Positions 18,706 through 29,200 of a stretch of DNA of 64,000 bases are shown one piece after another. A model generated the notes under the pieces. It worked only from the letters and a program-made list of their open reading frames with translations. It was not told the DNA's origin and searched no databases. Made by a program: the position numbers and the translations under genes. How positions within the stretch are numbered: the first letter of the stretch is position 1; the number at the start of each line of letters is the position of its first letter. Origin of the DNA: Bartonella sp. DGB1 (GTDB lineage Bacteria; Pseudomonadota; Alphaproteobacteria; Rhizobiales; Rhizobiaceae); NCBI RefSeq assembly GCF_041345015.1, contig NZ_CP166769.1, positions 1,334,792-1,398,791 on the forward strand, given 5' to 3'.

Positions 18706-19770
18706 TCAACTTAACCGTGATTTAAGCTCGGTAAAATGTCCCATTTTTCTTTTCGTCTTTATTTCTTCTTTACCATATATATTAATAAATATATTTGGTT
18801 GCTTAAAAATATTAGCAATATGATTTATCTCATCACCTAAAATATTTTTCATTACGCAATCACTATGTCTACCAGGATCCAATAAAGGTAAATCAAGAAT
18901 TGCCCTTATATGTTGCTCAAATTGCGATATACAACAAGCTGCCTCGGTCCAATGTCCAGAATTATGGACTCTAGGAGCAAATTCATTTACTAGCAATTCA
19001 CCATTTTCTAGTAAAAAAAACTCGATTGCTAAAACTCCAACATAATTTAATTTTGTTAATAGTTTTATTGCAATTTCATTTACTAGTTTCACTACATCAG
19101 CATCTATATTTGCAGGAACACTAGATTTTCTCAATATACCATGTTCGTGAATATTTTCTGCAATATCGAATAAAGAAATCTCTCCTGATAAATTTCTTGC
19201 CGCTATGATTGATATTTCTTTTTTAAAGGGAATGATTTTTTCTAAAATTAACGGGGTATTTTGTATCTTGCTCCATAATTCTGCGATATTTTCCACAGCA
19301 TCTTTAGTGAACCGATATTGCCCATGACCATCATAACCAAAACGCCTTGTTTTTAAAATAGCGTCACCATTAAATTTAATTAATGCTTTTTGTAACTGCT
19401 CCAAACTATCAATTGCTACAAAATCTGCGGTTTTAACATTTATACTATTAAAAAAGTTTTTTTCAACATATCTATCTTGAGATATTTCCAACGCCCGAAC
19501 AGATGGATAAATAGGACAAGATACTTTTGATAAAGCTTTAACACTTACATTTTCAAACTCATAAGTAATTATATCACAATTTTTTGCTAATTTTTCCAGA
19601 GCATGACTATCATCATAATTAGCACAAATATATTCAGTGGCTACATTTTTTGCAGGAGCATTTTCCTGGGGGTCAACTATAGTTATTTTACAGCCTAAAC
19701 GCAAAGCTGCCATAGCTAACATGCGTGCTAATTGTCCACCCCCTATAATCCCTATATGTTTTAAGTGCAT
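18706..19770 (-). CDS. purK: N5-carboxyaminoimidazole ribonucleotide synthase
   Basis: ATP-grasp enzyme that carboxylates AIR with bicarbonate in purine synthesis. The 354-residue product starts with IGIIGGGQLARMLAMAA and contains ILKTRRFGYDGHGQY and VGVLAIEFFLLENGELLVNEFAPRVHNSGHWT, typical of PurK. It is 5 nt downstream of purE, with which it forms an operon, and its product is PurE's substrate. Confidence 0.97.
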   Translation of the reverse strand: MHLKHIGIIGGGQLARMLAMAALRLGCKITIVDPQENAPAKNVATEYICANYDDSHALEKLAKNCDIITYEFENVSVKALSKVSCPIYPSVRALEISQDRYVEKNFFNSINVKTADFVAIDSLEQLQKALIKFNGDAILKTRRFGYDGHGQYRFTKDAVENIAELWSKIQNTPLILEKIIPFKKEISIIAARNLSGEISLFDIAENIHEHGILRKSSVPANIDADVVKLVNEIAIKLLTKLNYVGVLAIEFFLLENGELLVNEFAPRVHNSGHWTEAACCISQFEQHIRAILDLPLLDPGRHSDCVMKNILGDEINHIANIFKQPNIFINIYGKEEIKTKRKMGHFTELKSRLS

Positions 19771-19775
19771 CTTTC

Positions 19776-20279
19776 TTAATCCTCAGGAAATAATTTTACT
19801 GAATCAGACATATTTTCTCTATATTTAATTAAATTTTGAGCAACGTTAGCATCATTCAACCCTAATATCGAAGCTGCTAATAAGGCTGCATTTTTAGCTC
19901 CGGCTACTCCAATAGCTAAAGTAGCCACCGGAACCCCTGCAGGCATCTGAACTATAGAATATAACGAATCTTTACCAGATAAAGCTTTAGTTTGCATTGG
20001 TACACCTAAAACTGGTAAAGGAGTAATTGCTGCTACCATACCAGGCAAATGCGCAGCTCCTCCAGCTCCAGCTATAATAATTTTAATACCATTTTTAGAA
20101 GCATTTTTAGCAAAATCATATAATCTATCTGGTGTCCTATGTGCAGATATTATTCTTGCCTGATAACTTATTTCTAGCTGCTGTAATTGTTCAGCTGCAT
20201 ATTTCATAACCTCCCAATCAGATTGACTACCCATAATAACAGCAACATCTATTGACTTATTATTTAACTTATGTGACAT
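19776..20279 (-). CDS. purE: N5-carboxyaminoimidazole ribonucleotide mutase
   Basis: Class I PurE, which rearranges N5-CAIR to CAIR. The 167-residue product contains [26 protein letters not shown] (catalytic His) and [18 protein letters not shown] followed by PVLGVPM. Full length; purE-purK order with 5 nt spacing. Confidence 0.97.
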   Translation of the reverse strand: MSHKLNNKSIDVAVIMGSQSDWEVMKYAAEQLQQLEISYQARIISAHRTPDRLYDFAKNASKNGIKIIIAGAGGAAHLPGMVAAITPLPVLGVPMQTKALSGKDSLYSIVQMPAGVPVATLAIGVAGAKNAALLAASILGLNDANVAQNLIKYRENMSDSVKLFPED

Positions 20280-20359
20280 AATATTATACCTAATAACAAT
20301 AAAATTTATCTATATATTTAACAGATATAAGTTTAATCTCAAAGTTAATTTACAGAATT

Positions 20360-21358
20360 ATGAAAAAGCCAAGCAAAATATCAGCTATAAAATATACAGA
20401 ATATGGATCTCCTGATGTACTACATATATCAGAAATAGAATTACCACCATTAAAACCTAAAGAAATATTAATAAAAACATATGCTGCGGGAATAAATAGA
20501 CCTGATATTTTACAACGAATGGGTTATTATCCTCCACCTATAGGCGCCTCACCTATATTAGGGCTAGAAGTGGCTGGTATCATAGCTGATGTTGGCAGTC
20601 AAGTAAGTCAATATAAAATCGGTGATGCGGTTATGGCACTATTAACCGGGGGAGGATATGCTACTTATACTATTGCTAATGAAGCATGTTGCCTAGCTAA
20701 ACCAGAAAATTTATCCTACCTTCAAGCTGCTGCACTACCAGAAGTATTATATACTAATTGGTATAATATATTCATGTTAGGAAAATTAAAAAAAGGCGAA
20801 ATAATATTAATCCATGGCGGTAGCTCTGGTATCGGAACTATAGCAATACAATTAGCTAAAATATTCGGAGCTAAAGTTATAATAACCGCAGGAAGTAAGG
20901 AGAAATGCGAAATATGTTCACAACTTGGTGCTGATCTTGCTATTAACTACAAAGAACAAAATTTTGTAGAAGAAATATTAAATTACACCCATGGCATAGG
21001 GGTAAATGTAATCTTAGATATGGTAGGCGGTGATTATGTTAGTAAAAATTATCAAGTTGCAGCCTTAGACGCCAGAATATTGCAAATAGCCTTCTTAAAT
21101 GGAAATAAAGCTCAAATTAACCTAGCTACTTTATTAACTAAAAGAATCCAACATAGAGGCTCTACGTTAAGAAATCATAGCAATGAATTTAAATATTTAA
21201 TTACCAAACAGATAAAAAGTAAAATTTTACCCTTAATAAAACAAAAAAAGATTATTCCATATATTGATAAGATATTTCCTCTTAACGAAGCAAGTGAAGC
21301 ACATCAATATATGGAAAGGGGTAACCATATAGGTAAAATCATGCTAGAAATTAATTGA
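20360..21358 (+). CDS. NAD(P)H:quinone oxidoreductase, PIG3/zinc-binding dehydrogenase type
   Basis: MDR superfamily oxidoreductase. The 332-residue product has the catalytic-domain motif YAAGINRPDILQRMGYYPPP and the nucleotide-binding element ILIHGGSSGIGTIAIQLA, and lacks the catalytic zinc cysteines, as PIG3 quinone reductases do. Likely an NADPH-dependent quinone or carbonyl reductase; the true substrate is unknown. Divergent from purE, with an 80-bp shared upstream region. Confidence 0.88.
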   Translation: MKKPSKISAIKYTEYGSPDVLHISEIELPPLKPKEILIKTYAAGINRPDILQRMGYYPPPIGASPILGLEVAGIIADVGSQVSQYKIGDAVMALLTGGGYATYTIANEACCLAKPENLSYLQAAALPEVLYTNWYNIFMLGKLKKGEIILIHGGSSGIGTIAIQLAKIFGAKVIITAGSKEKCEICSQLGADLAINYKEQNFVEEILNYTHGIGVNVILDMVGGDYVSKNYQVAALDARILQIAFLNGNKAQINLATLLTKRIQHRGSTLRNHSNEFKYLITKQIKSKILPLIKQKKIIPYIDKIFPLNEASEAHQYMERGNHIGKIMLEIN

Positions 21359-21377
21359 TTTTTGATATTTGTTATTC

Positions 21378-21406
21378 TTGATAAATAAACAATATTACTC
21401 TATAAT
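21378..21406 (+). promoter_or_regulatory. Sigma-70-type promoter for trcR
   Basis: TTGATA (21378-21383) and TATAAT (21401-21406) with exactly 17 bp between, about 85 bp upstream of the trcR start. The -10 is consensus and the -35 has one mismatch. Confidence 0.65.
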
Positions 21407-21491
21407 GGACAATTAGTTGTATAATTCCATGAAAATAAAATAAGTTAACCATCTAAGGCATTACTAACTTTAAACAAATAAGGATAAATCT

Positions 21492-22178
21492 ATGAGTGCG
21501 CGTCTGCTTATGCCAAAGGCAACTGCTGTTTGGCTTATTGAAAATACTATGTTAACCTTTGAACAAATTGCTGATTTTTGTGGGTTACATATTCTAGAAG
21601 TACAAGCAATAGCAGATGGTGAAAGTGCTTATAAAATGAAGGGGACTAATCCTCTAAATATGGGGCAACTTACTAGAGCAGAACTTGAAAAAGGTGAAAA
21701 AGATCCATCTTATCGTTTACAACTGCAAGAATCAAAAATTCATATACCTGCACCTAAAAAAAAGGTAGCACGTTATACCCCTGTATCTCGTAGACATGAT
21801 CGTCCTAATGCCATCTTATGGTTATTACGTTACCACCCTGAATTAACAGAAACACAGATATCCCGTCTGATAGGAACCACAAAAAAGACTATTGAACAGA
21901 TTAAAAATAGAAGCCACTGGAATAGTGCTAATTTAACTGCAATCGATCCTGTTGGTCTTGGTCTTACTACTCAAATAGAACTCGATAGAGAAGTCAAAGA
22001 AGCGCAAAAAAACCAAGTAATACCAGAAACTGGTGATACTCTATTGCCACCTTCAACTACTGAAAATTTACCTTTGGATCAAAATGATTATAAAAAAAAT
22101 ACAGATATTACATTCTGTGAAGATATGACTCAAAGCACTATAGATAGTATGATAGCTAAATTAAAAAATAACAACTAA
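21492..22178 (+). CDS. DUF1013 protein, TrcR-type cell-cycle transcriptional regulator
   Basis: A 228-residue protein opening with SARLLMPKATAVWLIENTMLTFEQIADFCGLH, the DUF1013 signature. Two helix-turn-helix-like segments are visible (LTFEQIADFCGLHILEVQAIA and LTETQISRLIGTTKKTIEQI). The family is essentially alphaproteobacterial, and the Caulobacter member TrcR is a CtrA-controlled regulator. The last 40 or so residues are low-complexity, and its 3' end is the first copy of a degenerate tandem repeat that runs on into the spacer. Confidence 0.85.
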   Translation: MSARLLMPKATAVWLIENTMLTFEQIADFCGLHILEVQAIADGESAYKMKGTNPLNMGQLTRAELEKGEKDPSYRLQLQESKIHIPAPKKKVARYTPVSRRHDRPNAILWLLRYHPELTETQISRLIGTTKKTIEQIKNRSHWNSANLTAIDPVGLGLTTQIELDREVKEAQKNQVIPETGDTLLPPSTTENLPLDQNDYKKNTDITFCEDMTQSTIDSMIAKLKNNN

Positions 22179-22600
22179 AAGTGCTATAACAACTGCAATT
22201 CTCAATTGTTATGGTTCTGATTATAAAAGATGGTGATATATAATATAGCCTATCGACTACAGAAATATGCTTTTATAACAAATGCCAAAATAATTATTAT
22301 TTCTATAAAGAATAATTAAGAACATTATATATAAGCAGATTAAACTAAAAATAGTAAATATGTATAGTAAAGCTATAATTATATGTACTAAATAATAACT
22401 ATAACCCTATAATTATCATTTATTGATGATTATAGGAGAATAGTGATATATAAATATCAGGTCAACTATTGAAATATTCTTATATAGCAAAATGATCATA
22501 AATGAATTGTTACATTCTGTGCAAAATAACTAAAAATACTATAGATAATATGAGCTAAATTAAATAACATGTAATAATAGCGACTATAATAATATACAAT
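22108..22600 (+). repeat. Degenerate ~200-bp tandem repeat beginning in the trcR 3' end
   Basis: Related blocks recur at about 200-bp intervals. TTACATTCTGTG...ACTATAGATA.TATG...AGCTAAATTAAA occurs at 22108 (inside trcR) and 22510, with a weaker version near 22315. GATTATA...GTGATATATAA occurs at 22219 and 22428. Only the first copy is translated in frame. This fills most of the 468-bp spacer before the DUF1036 gene, which otherwise shows no gene. Confidence 0.6.
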
Positions 22601-22646
22601 AAATAGTAGCTAGGATTGTTATTGTTAATTACTGAAGGTGAGAAAT

Positions 22647-23075
22647 ATGAAAATTTGGCAAGATATTCTTTTGTTAACCATATTATGCTGTTTTTTTTAT
22701 TCTCCTACGGCTATGGCAAAATTAAGAATTTGTAATGACAGTAGCATGACAATTGGTGTTGCTTTAGGCTATAAAAAAGACCAAACCTGGACATCTCAAG
22801 GATGGTGGAGCTTAGATCCTAATGAATGTAAAACAATAATAGAAGAACCTCTAGATAATCGATTTTATTACTTATATGCAGAAAATAAAAATAAGACCAG
22901 CCAATGGAATGGTCCTATTCCAATGTGTATAAGTGATGAAAAATTTATTATTGAGAATGTTGATAATTGCTTTGTAAGAGGGTTCCAAAGAGCCGGTTTT
23001 CAAGAGTATGATACTCAACAACAAACCAGTTGGACCATTAGGCTTAATGACATCCAGAATAAAGAAACATTATAA
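22647..23075 (+). CDS. Secreted DUF1036 protein
   Basis: A 142-residue protein with an N-terminal signal peptide (hydrophobic residues about 7-22, cleavage likely after AMA), followed by KLRICNDSSMTIGVALGYKKDQTWTSQGWW and PNECKTI, the DUF1036 pattern. The domain has no known biochemical function. The ATG is preferred over an in-frame GTG three codons upstream because GAAGGTGAG lies about 5-8 nt before it. The stop is 1 bp from the stop of convergent zapA. Confidence 0.85.
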   Translation: MKIWQDILLLTILCCFFYSPTAMAKLRICNDSSMTIGVALGYKKDQTWTSQGWWSLDPNECKTIIEEPLDNRFYYLYAENKNKTSQWNGPIPMCISDEKFIIENVDNCFVRGFQRAGFQEYDTQQQTSWTIRLNDIQNKETL

Positions 23076-23076
23076 A

Positions 23077-23406
23077 TTATTTTAAATTTAGTTTCTCTGA
23101 TAGAGATCTTATTCTTTCCGTCATTTCTTGCAATTTTATTTGGATCAAATCATACTTCTTATTTTTTAAATTCTCAAAAGCCTCAGTTATTTCTTGCAAT
23201 TGTTTTTTGGTTTCTGATAATTCATCAATAAAAGTTATCCCCGCTATTATAGTCAATCTTAAATCGCCTATCTCCCCCATATCACTTCTTAATTGCGCAA
23301 TTTTTTTATCAAATTCCTCTGCCAAGATACATAAATATTTTTCTTGCCCTTCGCCACAAGCCATACGGTAAATTTTACCGTCAATTGTCACTGTTACCGT
23401 AGCCAT
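23077..23406 (-). CDS. zapA: Cell division protein ZapA
   Basis: FtsZ-ring-associated protein that promotes FtsZ bundling. The 109-residue product begins VTVTIDGKIYRMACGEGQEKYLCILAEEFDKKI, the ZapA N-domain, and ends in a coiled coil (about residues 60-108). It is 18 nt downstream of the DUF4164 gene, the usual alphaproteobacterial pair next to tkt. Confidence 0.92.
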   Translation of the reverse strand: MATVTVTIDGKIYRMACGEGQEKYLCILAEEFDKKIAQLRSDMGEIGDLRLTIIAGITFIDELSETKKQLQEITEAFENLKNKKYDLIQIKLQEMTERIRSLSEKLNLK

Positions 23407-23424
23407 TTTTATTCCTTAATTATT

Positions 23425-23706
23425 TTATGGTTTATCTTGTAAAATCATTTTTAAACTATCTATTATTTTTGTCAATTTTACCGATATTTCATTATTGGCT
23501 GTTAATAATCTTTCTATTTTATCCGCACTTTCATCTAATTCATTTGCTAAATTATTACGATCTATATTCAATCGCTGTAATTGTTCAGATATATCTGCAG
23601 ATAATTCTATCTTATCTAAACTTATCTGAAGCTTATGTTCTAAGTGTTTTATAGATATATCTAATTCTTCTACTGCTTTATCAATATTTAAACTTTCCAT
23701 AGACAT
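23425..23706 (-). CDS. DUF4164 coiled-coil protein
   Basis: A 93-residue, almost entirely coiled-coil protein (heptad-like ELDISIKHLEHKLQISLDKIEL, then LQRLNIDRNNLANELDESADKIERLL). Its place between zapA and divergent tkt marks it as the DUF4164 family found there in alphaproteobacteria. Function unknown; a role with ZapA in division is inferred from the pairing only. Confidence 0.75.
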   Translation of the reverse strand: MSMESLNIDKAVEELDISIKHLEHKLQISLDKIELSADISEQLQRLNIDRNNLANELDESADKIERLLTANNEISVKLTKIIDSLKMILQDKP

Positions 23707-23906
23707 GTTGTACCTTATTATGTTAGTTAAATTAAAATATATCCCTATAATTAAGTAAAATTGTAGCTAAAAGAATTAAAATATGCAATAAGCTAGATAT
23801 TTAAATATAATAAGATATTGACTATTAATGTATAATAGTTAATAGCTCCTAATTGTAACTTACATTAAATGTTTTTAATTATTAAATACAGAAATATTAC
23901 GTTATC

Positions 23907-25916
23907 ATGGTAAATAAAACTTTAGAAAACAATATGGCAAATGCTATCCGTTTTTTATCAATAGATGCCATAGAAAAAGCTAATTCAGGTCATCCTGGAT
24001 TGCCTATGGGCACAGCGGATATAGCTACTGTTCTTTACAATAATTTTTTTCGTCATATACCTGAAGACCCTAATTGGCTTAATAGAGATAGATTTATCTT
24101 ATCAGCCGGACATGGATCCATGTTATTATATAGCTTATTATATTTAACTGGCTATGAAGACATCACAATTGAAGAAATAAAAAAATTTCGTCAATTAGGA
24201 GCAAAAACAGCTGGTCACCCAGAATATGGATATGCAGCTGGTATTGAAACAACAACAGGCCCGCTAGGACAAGGAATAGGTAATGCTGTAGGTATGGCCC
24301 TAGCAGAAAGATTAATGAATGCCCGTTATGGAGACCAATTAATCAACCATAATACCTACGTATTAGTAGGCGATGGCTGCCTTATGGAAGGTATCAGTCA
24401 AGAAGCTATTTCATTTGCAGGTCATTTAAAATTAAATAAATTAATTGTTTTTTGGGATGATAATAATATTTCCATTGATGGCCCTATCTCTTTATCCGAT
24501 TCCACCGATCAGTTAGCAAGATTTAAAGCTTGTGGCTGGAATGTAATAGCGATTGATGGTCATAATCATACAGAAATTTATAACGCTATTGCTACAGCAA
24601 AAACTTCCGATAAACCTACTTTAATTGCTTGTAAAACTACTATAGGTTTTGGTTCTCCTAGCAAAAGCGGTACTAATAAAATTCATGGCTCCCCCTTAGG
24701 AGCAAAGGAAATTGAGCAAACAAGAAAAGCTCTAAATTGGCCACATGAAGCTTTTAAAATACCTGATGATATTTTACAAGCCTGGAGAAATACCAGTAAA
24801 AAATTCCAAGAAGAAAAATTAATCTGGGAAGAAAATTTCGCTAAATTATCGACAGAACAAAAAAATGAACTGCAACGCCGTCTACAAAGAGACCTCCCTA
24901 AAGATTTCAATGAGCAGATATTAGCTTACAAAAAAGAACTTGTAAAAATTGCACCTAATATAGCAACACGTAAAGCCTCTGAACAAGCTTTATCCATAAT
25001 AAATAAATTATTACCCGAAACCCTTGGCGGCTCAGCAGATCTTACTGGATCTAATAATACATTGACTGATTGTCAAAATATTATCAATGCTGATGATTTT
25101 TCTGGTAGATATATCCACTATGGTATAAGAGAACATGCCATGGGCGCAATAATGAATGGCTTAGCTTTATATGGAGGCTTTATCCCTTATGGCGGCACAT
25201 TCTTATGTTTTTCAGATTATGTACGTCCTGCTATGCGTCTATCATCACTAATGTCAATTAGGGTAATTTATGTAATGACACATGATTCCATAGGCTTAGG
25301 AGAAGATGGTCCAACCCATCAACCGATTGAACACCTTGCCTCGCTTAGAGCTATACCGAATCATCTATTATTCAGACCCGCAGATGCTATAGAAACATTA
25401 GAATGTTGGCAAGCCGCTTTAACCAATAAAAACACTCCTTCTACCTTAGCTTTAAGCCGACAAAATTTACCAACTGTAAGAAAAACACATCAAGAAATAA
25501 ATCTTTGCTCACTTGGAGCTTACGAATTATCTCCTTCTGAATTCGCGGAAAAAACACAAGTAACTATTTTTGCAACTGGATCAGAAGTACAAATTGCTTT
25601 GGAAGCCCAAAATATTCTAGAGCAACAAATGATCTCAACTCGTGTAGTTTCTACTCCATGTTTTGAACTTTTCCAACAACAAAGCGTTGCTTATAAGAAA
25701 CAAATAATTGGAGATAGTCCTATTAAAGTAGCTATAGAAGCTGCTATTAGACAAGGATGGGATACTTTTATTAATAATGAGGATATCTTCATCGGAATGA
25801 ACCATTTTGGTGAATCAGCACCTATTGAGGACTTATATAAACATTTTGGTATTACCGCTGAAAAAGTAGTCCTAGCAGTAAAAAATAAATTAACAGTAAA
25901 TAACGGAGATATTTAA
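23907..25916 (+). CDS. tkt: Transketolase
   Basis: Thiamine diphosphate enzyme moving two-carbon units between sugar phosphates. The 669-residue product has the N-terminal [11 protein letters not shown], the TPP-binding [20 protein letters not shown]...[11 protein letters not shown], and the central [21 protein letters not shown]. It heads the tkt-gap-pgk-fba operon; its stop overlaps the gap start (TAATG). About 200 bp separate it from DUF4164, including a 7-bp inverted repeat (23821-23839) around a TATAAT. Confidence 0.98.
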   Translation: MVNKTLENNMANAIRFLSIDAIEKANSGHPGLPMGTADIATVLYNNFFRHIPEDPNWLNRDRFILSAGHGSMLLYSLLYLTGYEDITIEEIKKFRQLGAKTAGHPEYGYAAGIETTTGPLGQGIGNAVGMALAERLMNARYGDQLINHNTYVLVGDGCLMEGISQEAISFAGHLKLNKLIVFWDDNNISIDGPISLSDSTDQLARFKACGWNVIAIDGHNHTEIYNAIATAKTSDKPTLIACKTTIGFGSPSKSGTNKIHGSPLGAKEIEQTRKALNWPHEAFKIPDDILQAWRNTSKKFQEEKLIWEENFAKLSTEQKNELQRRLQRDLPKDFNEQILAYKKELVKIAPNIATRKASEQALSIINKLLPETLGGSADLTGSNNTLTDCQNIINADDFSGRYIHYGIREHAMGAIMNGLALYGGFIPYGGTFLCFSDYVRPAMRLSSLMSIRVIYVMTHDSIGLGEDGPTHQPIEHLASLRAIPNHLLFRPADAIETLECWQAALTNKNTPSTLALSRQNLPTVRKTHQEINLCSLGAYELSPSEFAEKTQVTIFATGSEVQIALEAQNILEQQMISTRVVSTPCFELFQQQSVAYKKQIIGDSPIKVAIEAAIRQGWDTFINNEDIFIGMNHFGESAPIEDLYKHFGITAEKVVLAVKNKLTVNNGDI

Positions 25917-26929
25917 TGACAATTCGTATTGCTATTAACGGTTTTGGTCGTATTGGTCGTACTATTTTACGAGCTCTCGTAGAACAAAAACAAACGGATA
26001 TCCAAGTAGTAGCTATTAATGATTCTGGATCACTAGAGACTAATGCACATTTACTACGTCATGATTCCATACATGGAAAATTTTCTGCTAATGTAGAAAT
26101 TCAAGATAATAGTCTTATCGTAGCATCTTATAAAATCCATAAACTATCTGATCGAAACCCACAAAATATTGACTGGAAAAAATTAGGAGTAGATATTGTT
26201 TTAGAATGTACTGGCGCTTTTACTGATGCAGAAAAAGCTGCAATACATTTAAAGAACGGCGCTAAGAAAGTAATTGTATCAGCACCATCAAAAGGAGCCG
26301 ATATCACCGTCGTTTATGGTATAAATCACCGAGATATAAAAGCATCACATAATATTATCTCAAATGCCTCTTGTACTACTAATTGTCTAGCTCCTGTAGC
26401 CAAAATCTTAAATGACACCGTCGGTATTGAAAAAGGTTTTATGACGACTATCCATTCTTACACTGGTGATCAACCAACGCTTGATAAGAACCATCGTGAC
26501 CTTTATCGCGCAAGAGCTGCTGCTTTATCTATAATACCAACTTCTACTGGAGCTGCTAAAGCCGTATCTTTAGTATTACCTGAATTGGCCGGAAAACTAG
26601 ATGGTGTATCTATGCGAGTACCTACTCCTAATGTTTCTGCTGTAGATTTAAAATTCATTTCTAAAAAACCAACTACAGTAGAAGAAATTAATAACGCGAT
26701 AAAACAAGCTGCTACTGAAGGAGATCTAGTGAATATCTTAGGATATTGTGATGAAAGCTTAGTATCTTGTGATTTTAATCATGACCCTAGATCATCAATC
26801 TTTCATTTAGATCAAACTAAAGTAATCGACCAAACTATGTGCCGTATCTTAAGCTGGTATGATAATGAATGGGGTTTTTCTAACCGTATGGTGGATACCA
26901 CTATTGCTGTGGCTAAAACTATTTCCTAA
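25916..26929 (+). CDS. gap: Glyceraldehyde-3-phosphate dehydrogenase, type I
   Basis: Oxidises GAP to 1,3-bisphosphoglycerate, or the reverse. The 337-residue product has the Rossmann motif [15 protein letters not shown], active-site [15 protein letters not shown] and the C-terminal [14 protein letters not shown]. Start overlaps the tkt stop by 1 nt. Confidence 0.98.
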   Translation: MTIRIAINGFGRIGRTILRALVEQKQTDIQVVAINDSGSLETNAHLLRHDSIHGKFSANVEIQDNSLIVASYKIHKLSDRNPQNIDWKKLGVDIVLECTGAFTDAEKAAIHLKNGAKKVIVSAPSKGADITVVYGINHRDIKASHNIISNASCTTNCLAPVAKILNDTVGIEKGFMTTIHSYTGDQPTLDKNHRDLYRARAAALSIIPTSTGAAKAVSLVLPELAGKLDGVSMRVPTPNVSAVDLKFISKKPTTVEEINNAIKQAATEGDLVNILGYCDESLVSCDFNHDPRSSIFHLDQTKVIDQTMCRILSWYDNEWGFSNRMVDTTIAVAKTIS

Positions 26930-26947
26930 TCAAAATCTAGGTGAGAC

Positions 26948-28138
26948 ATGAAAATTAAAAATTTAGATAATATAAATGTCAATGGTAAAACTATTTTAGT
27001 GAGATTAGATCTAAATGTACCATTAATAAATGGGCAAATTGTTGATACAATTAGAATTGATCGCTCTATAGAAACTATACAAGAGTTACAAAAAAATAAC
27101 GCTAAAATAGTGTTAATGAGCCATTTCGGTCGACCTGAAAAAGCTGATAAAAATTTATCGCTACGTCCAATAGGGCATTATTTAGAACAAATATTGAACA
27201 GTAAAGTAAAATTTCTAGAAGATTCTATTGGAGCAAAAGTAGTAGAGGCTGTTAAAAATATACATAATGGTGAAATTATCTTACTAGAAAATTTACGTTT
27301 TCATGCAGGAGAACAGAAAAACGACCGAGATTTTGCTCAAAAATTAGCATCTTTAGGTGATCTAATAGTACAAGATGCTCTGTCAGTAGCACATAGAAAA
27401 CATGCTTCTACATATGGTATAGCAGAATTTTTACCTATGGTAGCCGGAAGAGCCTTAGAAAAAGAATTAAATGCACTAGAAATAGGCTTAGAAAAACCTC
27501 AAACACCAGTCGTAGCTATTGTAGGTGGTGCGAAAGTATCCACAAAAATCGACCTACTAGAAAATCTTGTAAAAAAAGTTAATGCTTTAATTATCGGTGG
27601 TGCTATGGCTAATAACTTTCTATTAGCTCAAGGATATAATGTAGGAAAATCTTTAATAGAGCCCGATGCTATTACTAAAGCAAGACAAATTATAGAATTA
27701 GCAAAACAACATAATTGTGTCCTAATCTTACCTATCGATGCCGTTGTTGCTTGGCATTTTAAAGAAAATTCTCCTCATCAAACCTATGCAATAGATGCTA
27801 TTGCAGAAGATGGCATGATTCTTGATCTTGGAGATGCATCGATCGAAAAAATAAAAGATGTTATTGAAAATGCTAAAAGCCTTTTATGGAATGGTCCCTT
27901 AGGAGCATTTGAAATGCCTCCATTTGATAAAGCGACAACTATAATAAGTAAATTTGTAGCGGCTCAAACTAGAGAAAATAAATTAGTTTCTGTAGCCGGA
28001 GGCGGAGATACTTTAAGTGCCCTTAAACACGCAAATGTAGTTAAGGATTTTACCTATGTATCTACAGCTGGAGGAGCCTTTTTAGAATGGCTTGAAGGCA
28101 AAGAGCTTCCTACAATTTCACTTTTAAAAAAAAATTAA
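26948..28138 (+). CDS. pgk: Phosphoglycerate kinase
   Basis: ATP-linked glycolytic/gluconeogenic kinase. The 396-residue product has VRLDLNVPL, SHFGRPEK, the Lys-rich PVVAIVGGAKVSTKIDLLENL and the nucleotide-binding WNGPLGAFEMPPFDKAT and VAGGGDTLSAL. One difference from most homologues is VQDALSVAHRKHAST where NDAFGTAHRAHAS is typical, so the usual Phe-Gly are Leu-Ser. Nineteen nt after gap, in one operon. Confidence 0.97.
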   Translation: MKIKNLDNINVNGKTILVRLDLNVPLINGQIVDTIRIDRSIETIQELQKNNAKIVLMSHFGRPEKADKNLSLRPIGHYLEQILNSKVKFLEDSIGAKVVEAVKNIHNGEIILLENLRFHAGEQKNDRDFAQKLASLGDLIVQDALSVAHRKHASTYGIAEFLPMVAGRALEKELNALEIGLEKPQTPVVAIVGGAKVSTKIDLLENLVKKVNALIIGGAMANNFLLAQGYNVGKSLIEPDAITKARQIIELAKQHNCVLILPIDAVVAWHFKENSPHQTYAIDAIAEDGMILDLGDASIEKIKDVIENAKSLLWNGPLGAFEMPPFDKATTIISKFVAAQTRENKLVSVAGGGDTLSALKHANVVKDFTYVSTAGGAFLEWLEGKELPTISLLKKN

Positions 28139-28163
28139 ATTGAATTGAAAATCGGAGTAAAAA

Positions 28164-29171
28164 ATGACACAAACTATTCAAGAAATAGCTAAGGCATTAG
28201 TCACCAAAGGTAAGGGTATTTTAGCCGCGGATGAAAGCAATGCTACTATTACCAAGAGATTTAACGCTATCAATATAGAATCAACACCTGAAAGTAGACG
28301 TGACTATCGTCATATGCTTTTTTCTAATCAAGAAGCTATATCTAACTATATTTCTGGAGTTATTTTATATGACGAAACTATAAGACAAACTACTGAAGAT
28401 TTAAGTCCATTAACTAAATTATTGACCGATCAAGGCTGTTTCATAGGAATTAAAGTAGATACAGGTGCAAAAGATTTAGCTAATTTCCCTAATGAAACAA
28501 TAACCGAAGGGTTGGATGGTTTAAGAGAAAGACTAAACGAATATTATAAATTAGGCGCTAGATTTGCTAAATGGAGAGCTGTTATTCATATTAATACTGA
28601 AGCCAACCTTCCATCAGATGGATCAATAATCCAAAATGCTAACGCCCTAGCTCGTTATGCTGCTCTATGCCAAGAAGCAAATATTGTACCCATCGTTGAA
28701 CCTGAAGTTATGATGGATGGAACACCAGCTAACCACAATATCGAAACCTGTTATCAAGTAACTAAAAAAGTATTATTAACTGTATTTGCTGCCCTAAATA
28801 TTGCCAAAGTCAAATTAGATGCAATGATCTTAAAACCAAATATGATAATAGACGGACAAAATGCTAGAAAAGCAACTATTGAACAAGTAGCAGAATATAC
28901 TATTAAATGCTTAAAAGAAACTGTGCCTCCAGCTCTAGCTGGTATAGCCTTTTTATCAGGTGGACAAACAGACGATGAAGCAACAAAACATTTAGCTGCT
29001 ATTAATAATATTGATCAACCAAAACCTTGGCCATTAACTTTTTCATATGGAAGAGCATTACAAGCAGCAGCTTTAAATACATGGGCAGGAAAAAAAGAAA
29101 ATATTGCTAAAGCACAAGCAATTTTTACACAAAAAGCAAAAGCAAATTCCTTAGCAACTTTAGGAAAATAA
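28164..29171 (+). CDS. fba: Fructose-bisphosphate aldolase, class I
   Basis: Schiff-base aldolase of the metal-independent class. The 335-residue product has GKGILAADESNATITKRF, the Schiff-base Lys in VKLDAMILKPNM, and AGIAFLSGGQTDDEATKHLAAIN. Many alphaproteobacteria use this class at this locus. Last gene of the tkt-gap-pgk-fba operon; ends in a strong hairpin. Confidence 0.97.
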   Translation: MTQTIQEIAKALVTKGKGILAADESNATITKRFNAINIESTPESRRDYRHMLFSNQEAISNYISGVILYDETIRQTTEDLSPLTKLLTDQGCFIGIKVDTGAKDLANFPNETITEGLDGLRERLNEYYKLGARFAKWRAVIHINTEANLPSDGSIIQNANALARYAALCQEANIVPIVEPEVMMDGTPANHNIETCYQVTKKVLLTVFAALNIAKVKLDAMILKPNMIIDGQNARKATIEQVAEYTIKCLKETVPPALAGIAFLSGGQTDDEATKHLAAINNIDQPKPWPLTFSYGRALQAAALNTWAGKKENIAKAQAIFTQKAKANSLATLGK

Positions 29172-29200
29172 AATAATGCCCTTCATAAAGGGCATTATTT
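29171..29200. terminator. Bidirectional terminator after fba
   Basis: A perfect 13-bp stem (AAATAATGCCCTT with AAGGGCATTATTT) and a CATA tetraloop. It serves fba on the plus strand and the convergent efflux pair on the minus strand, overlapping the final bases of both genes. Confidence 0.85.
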
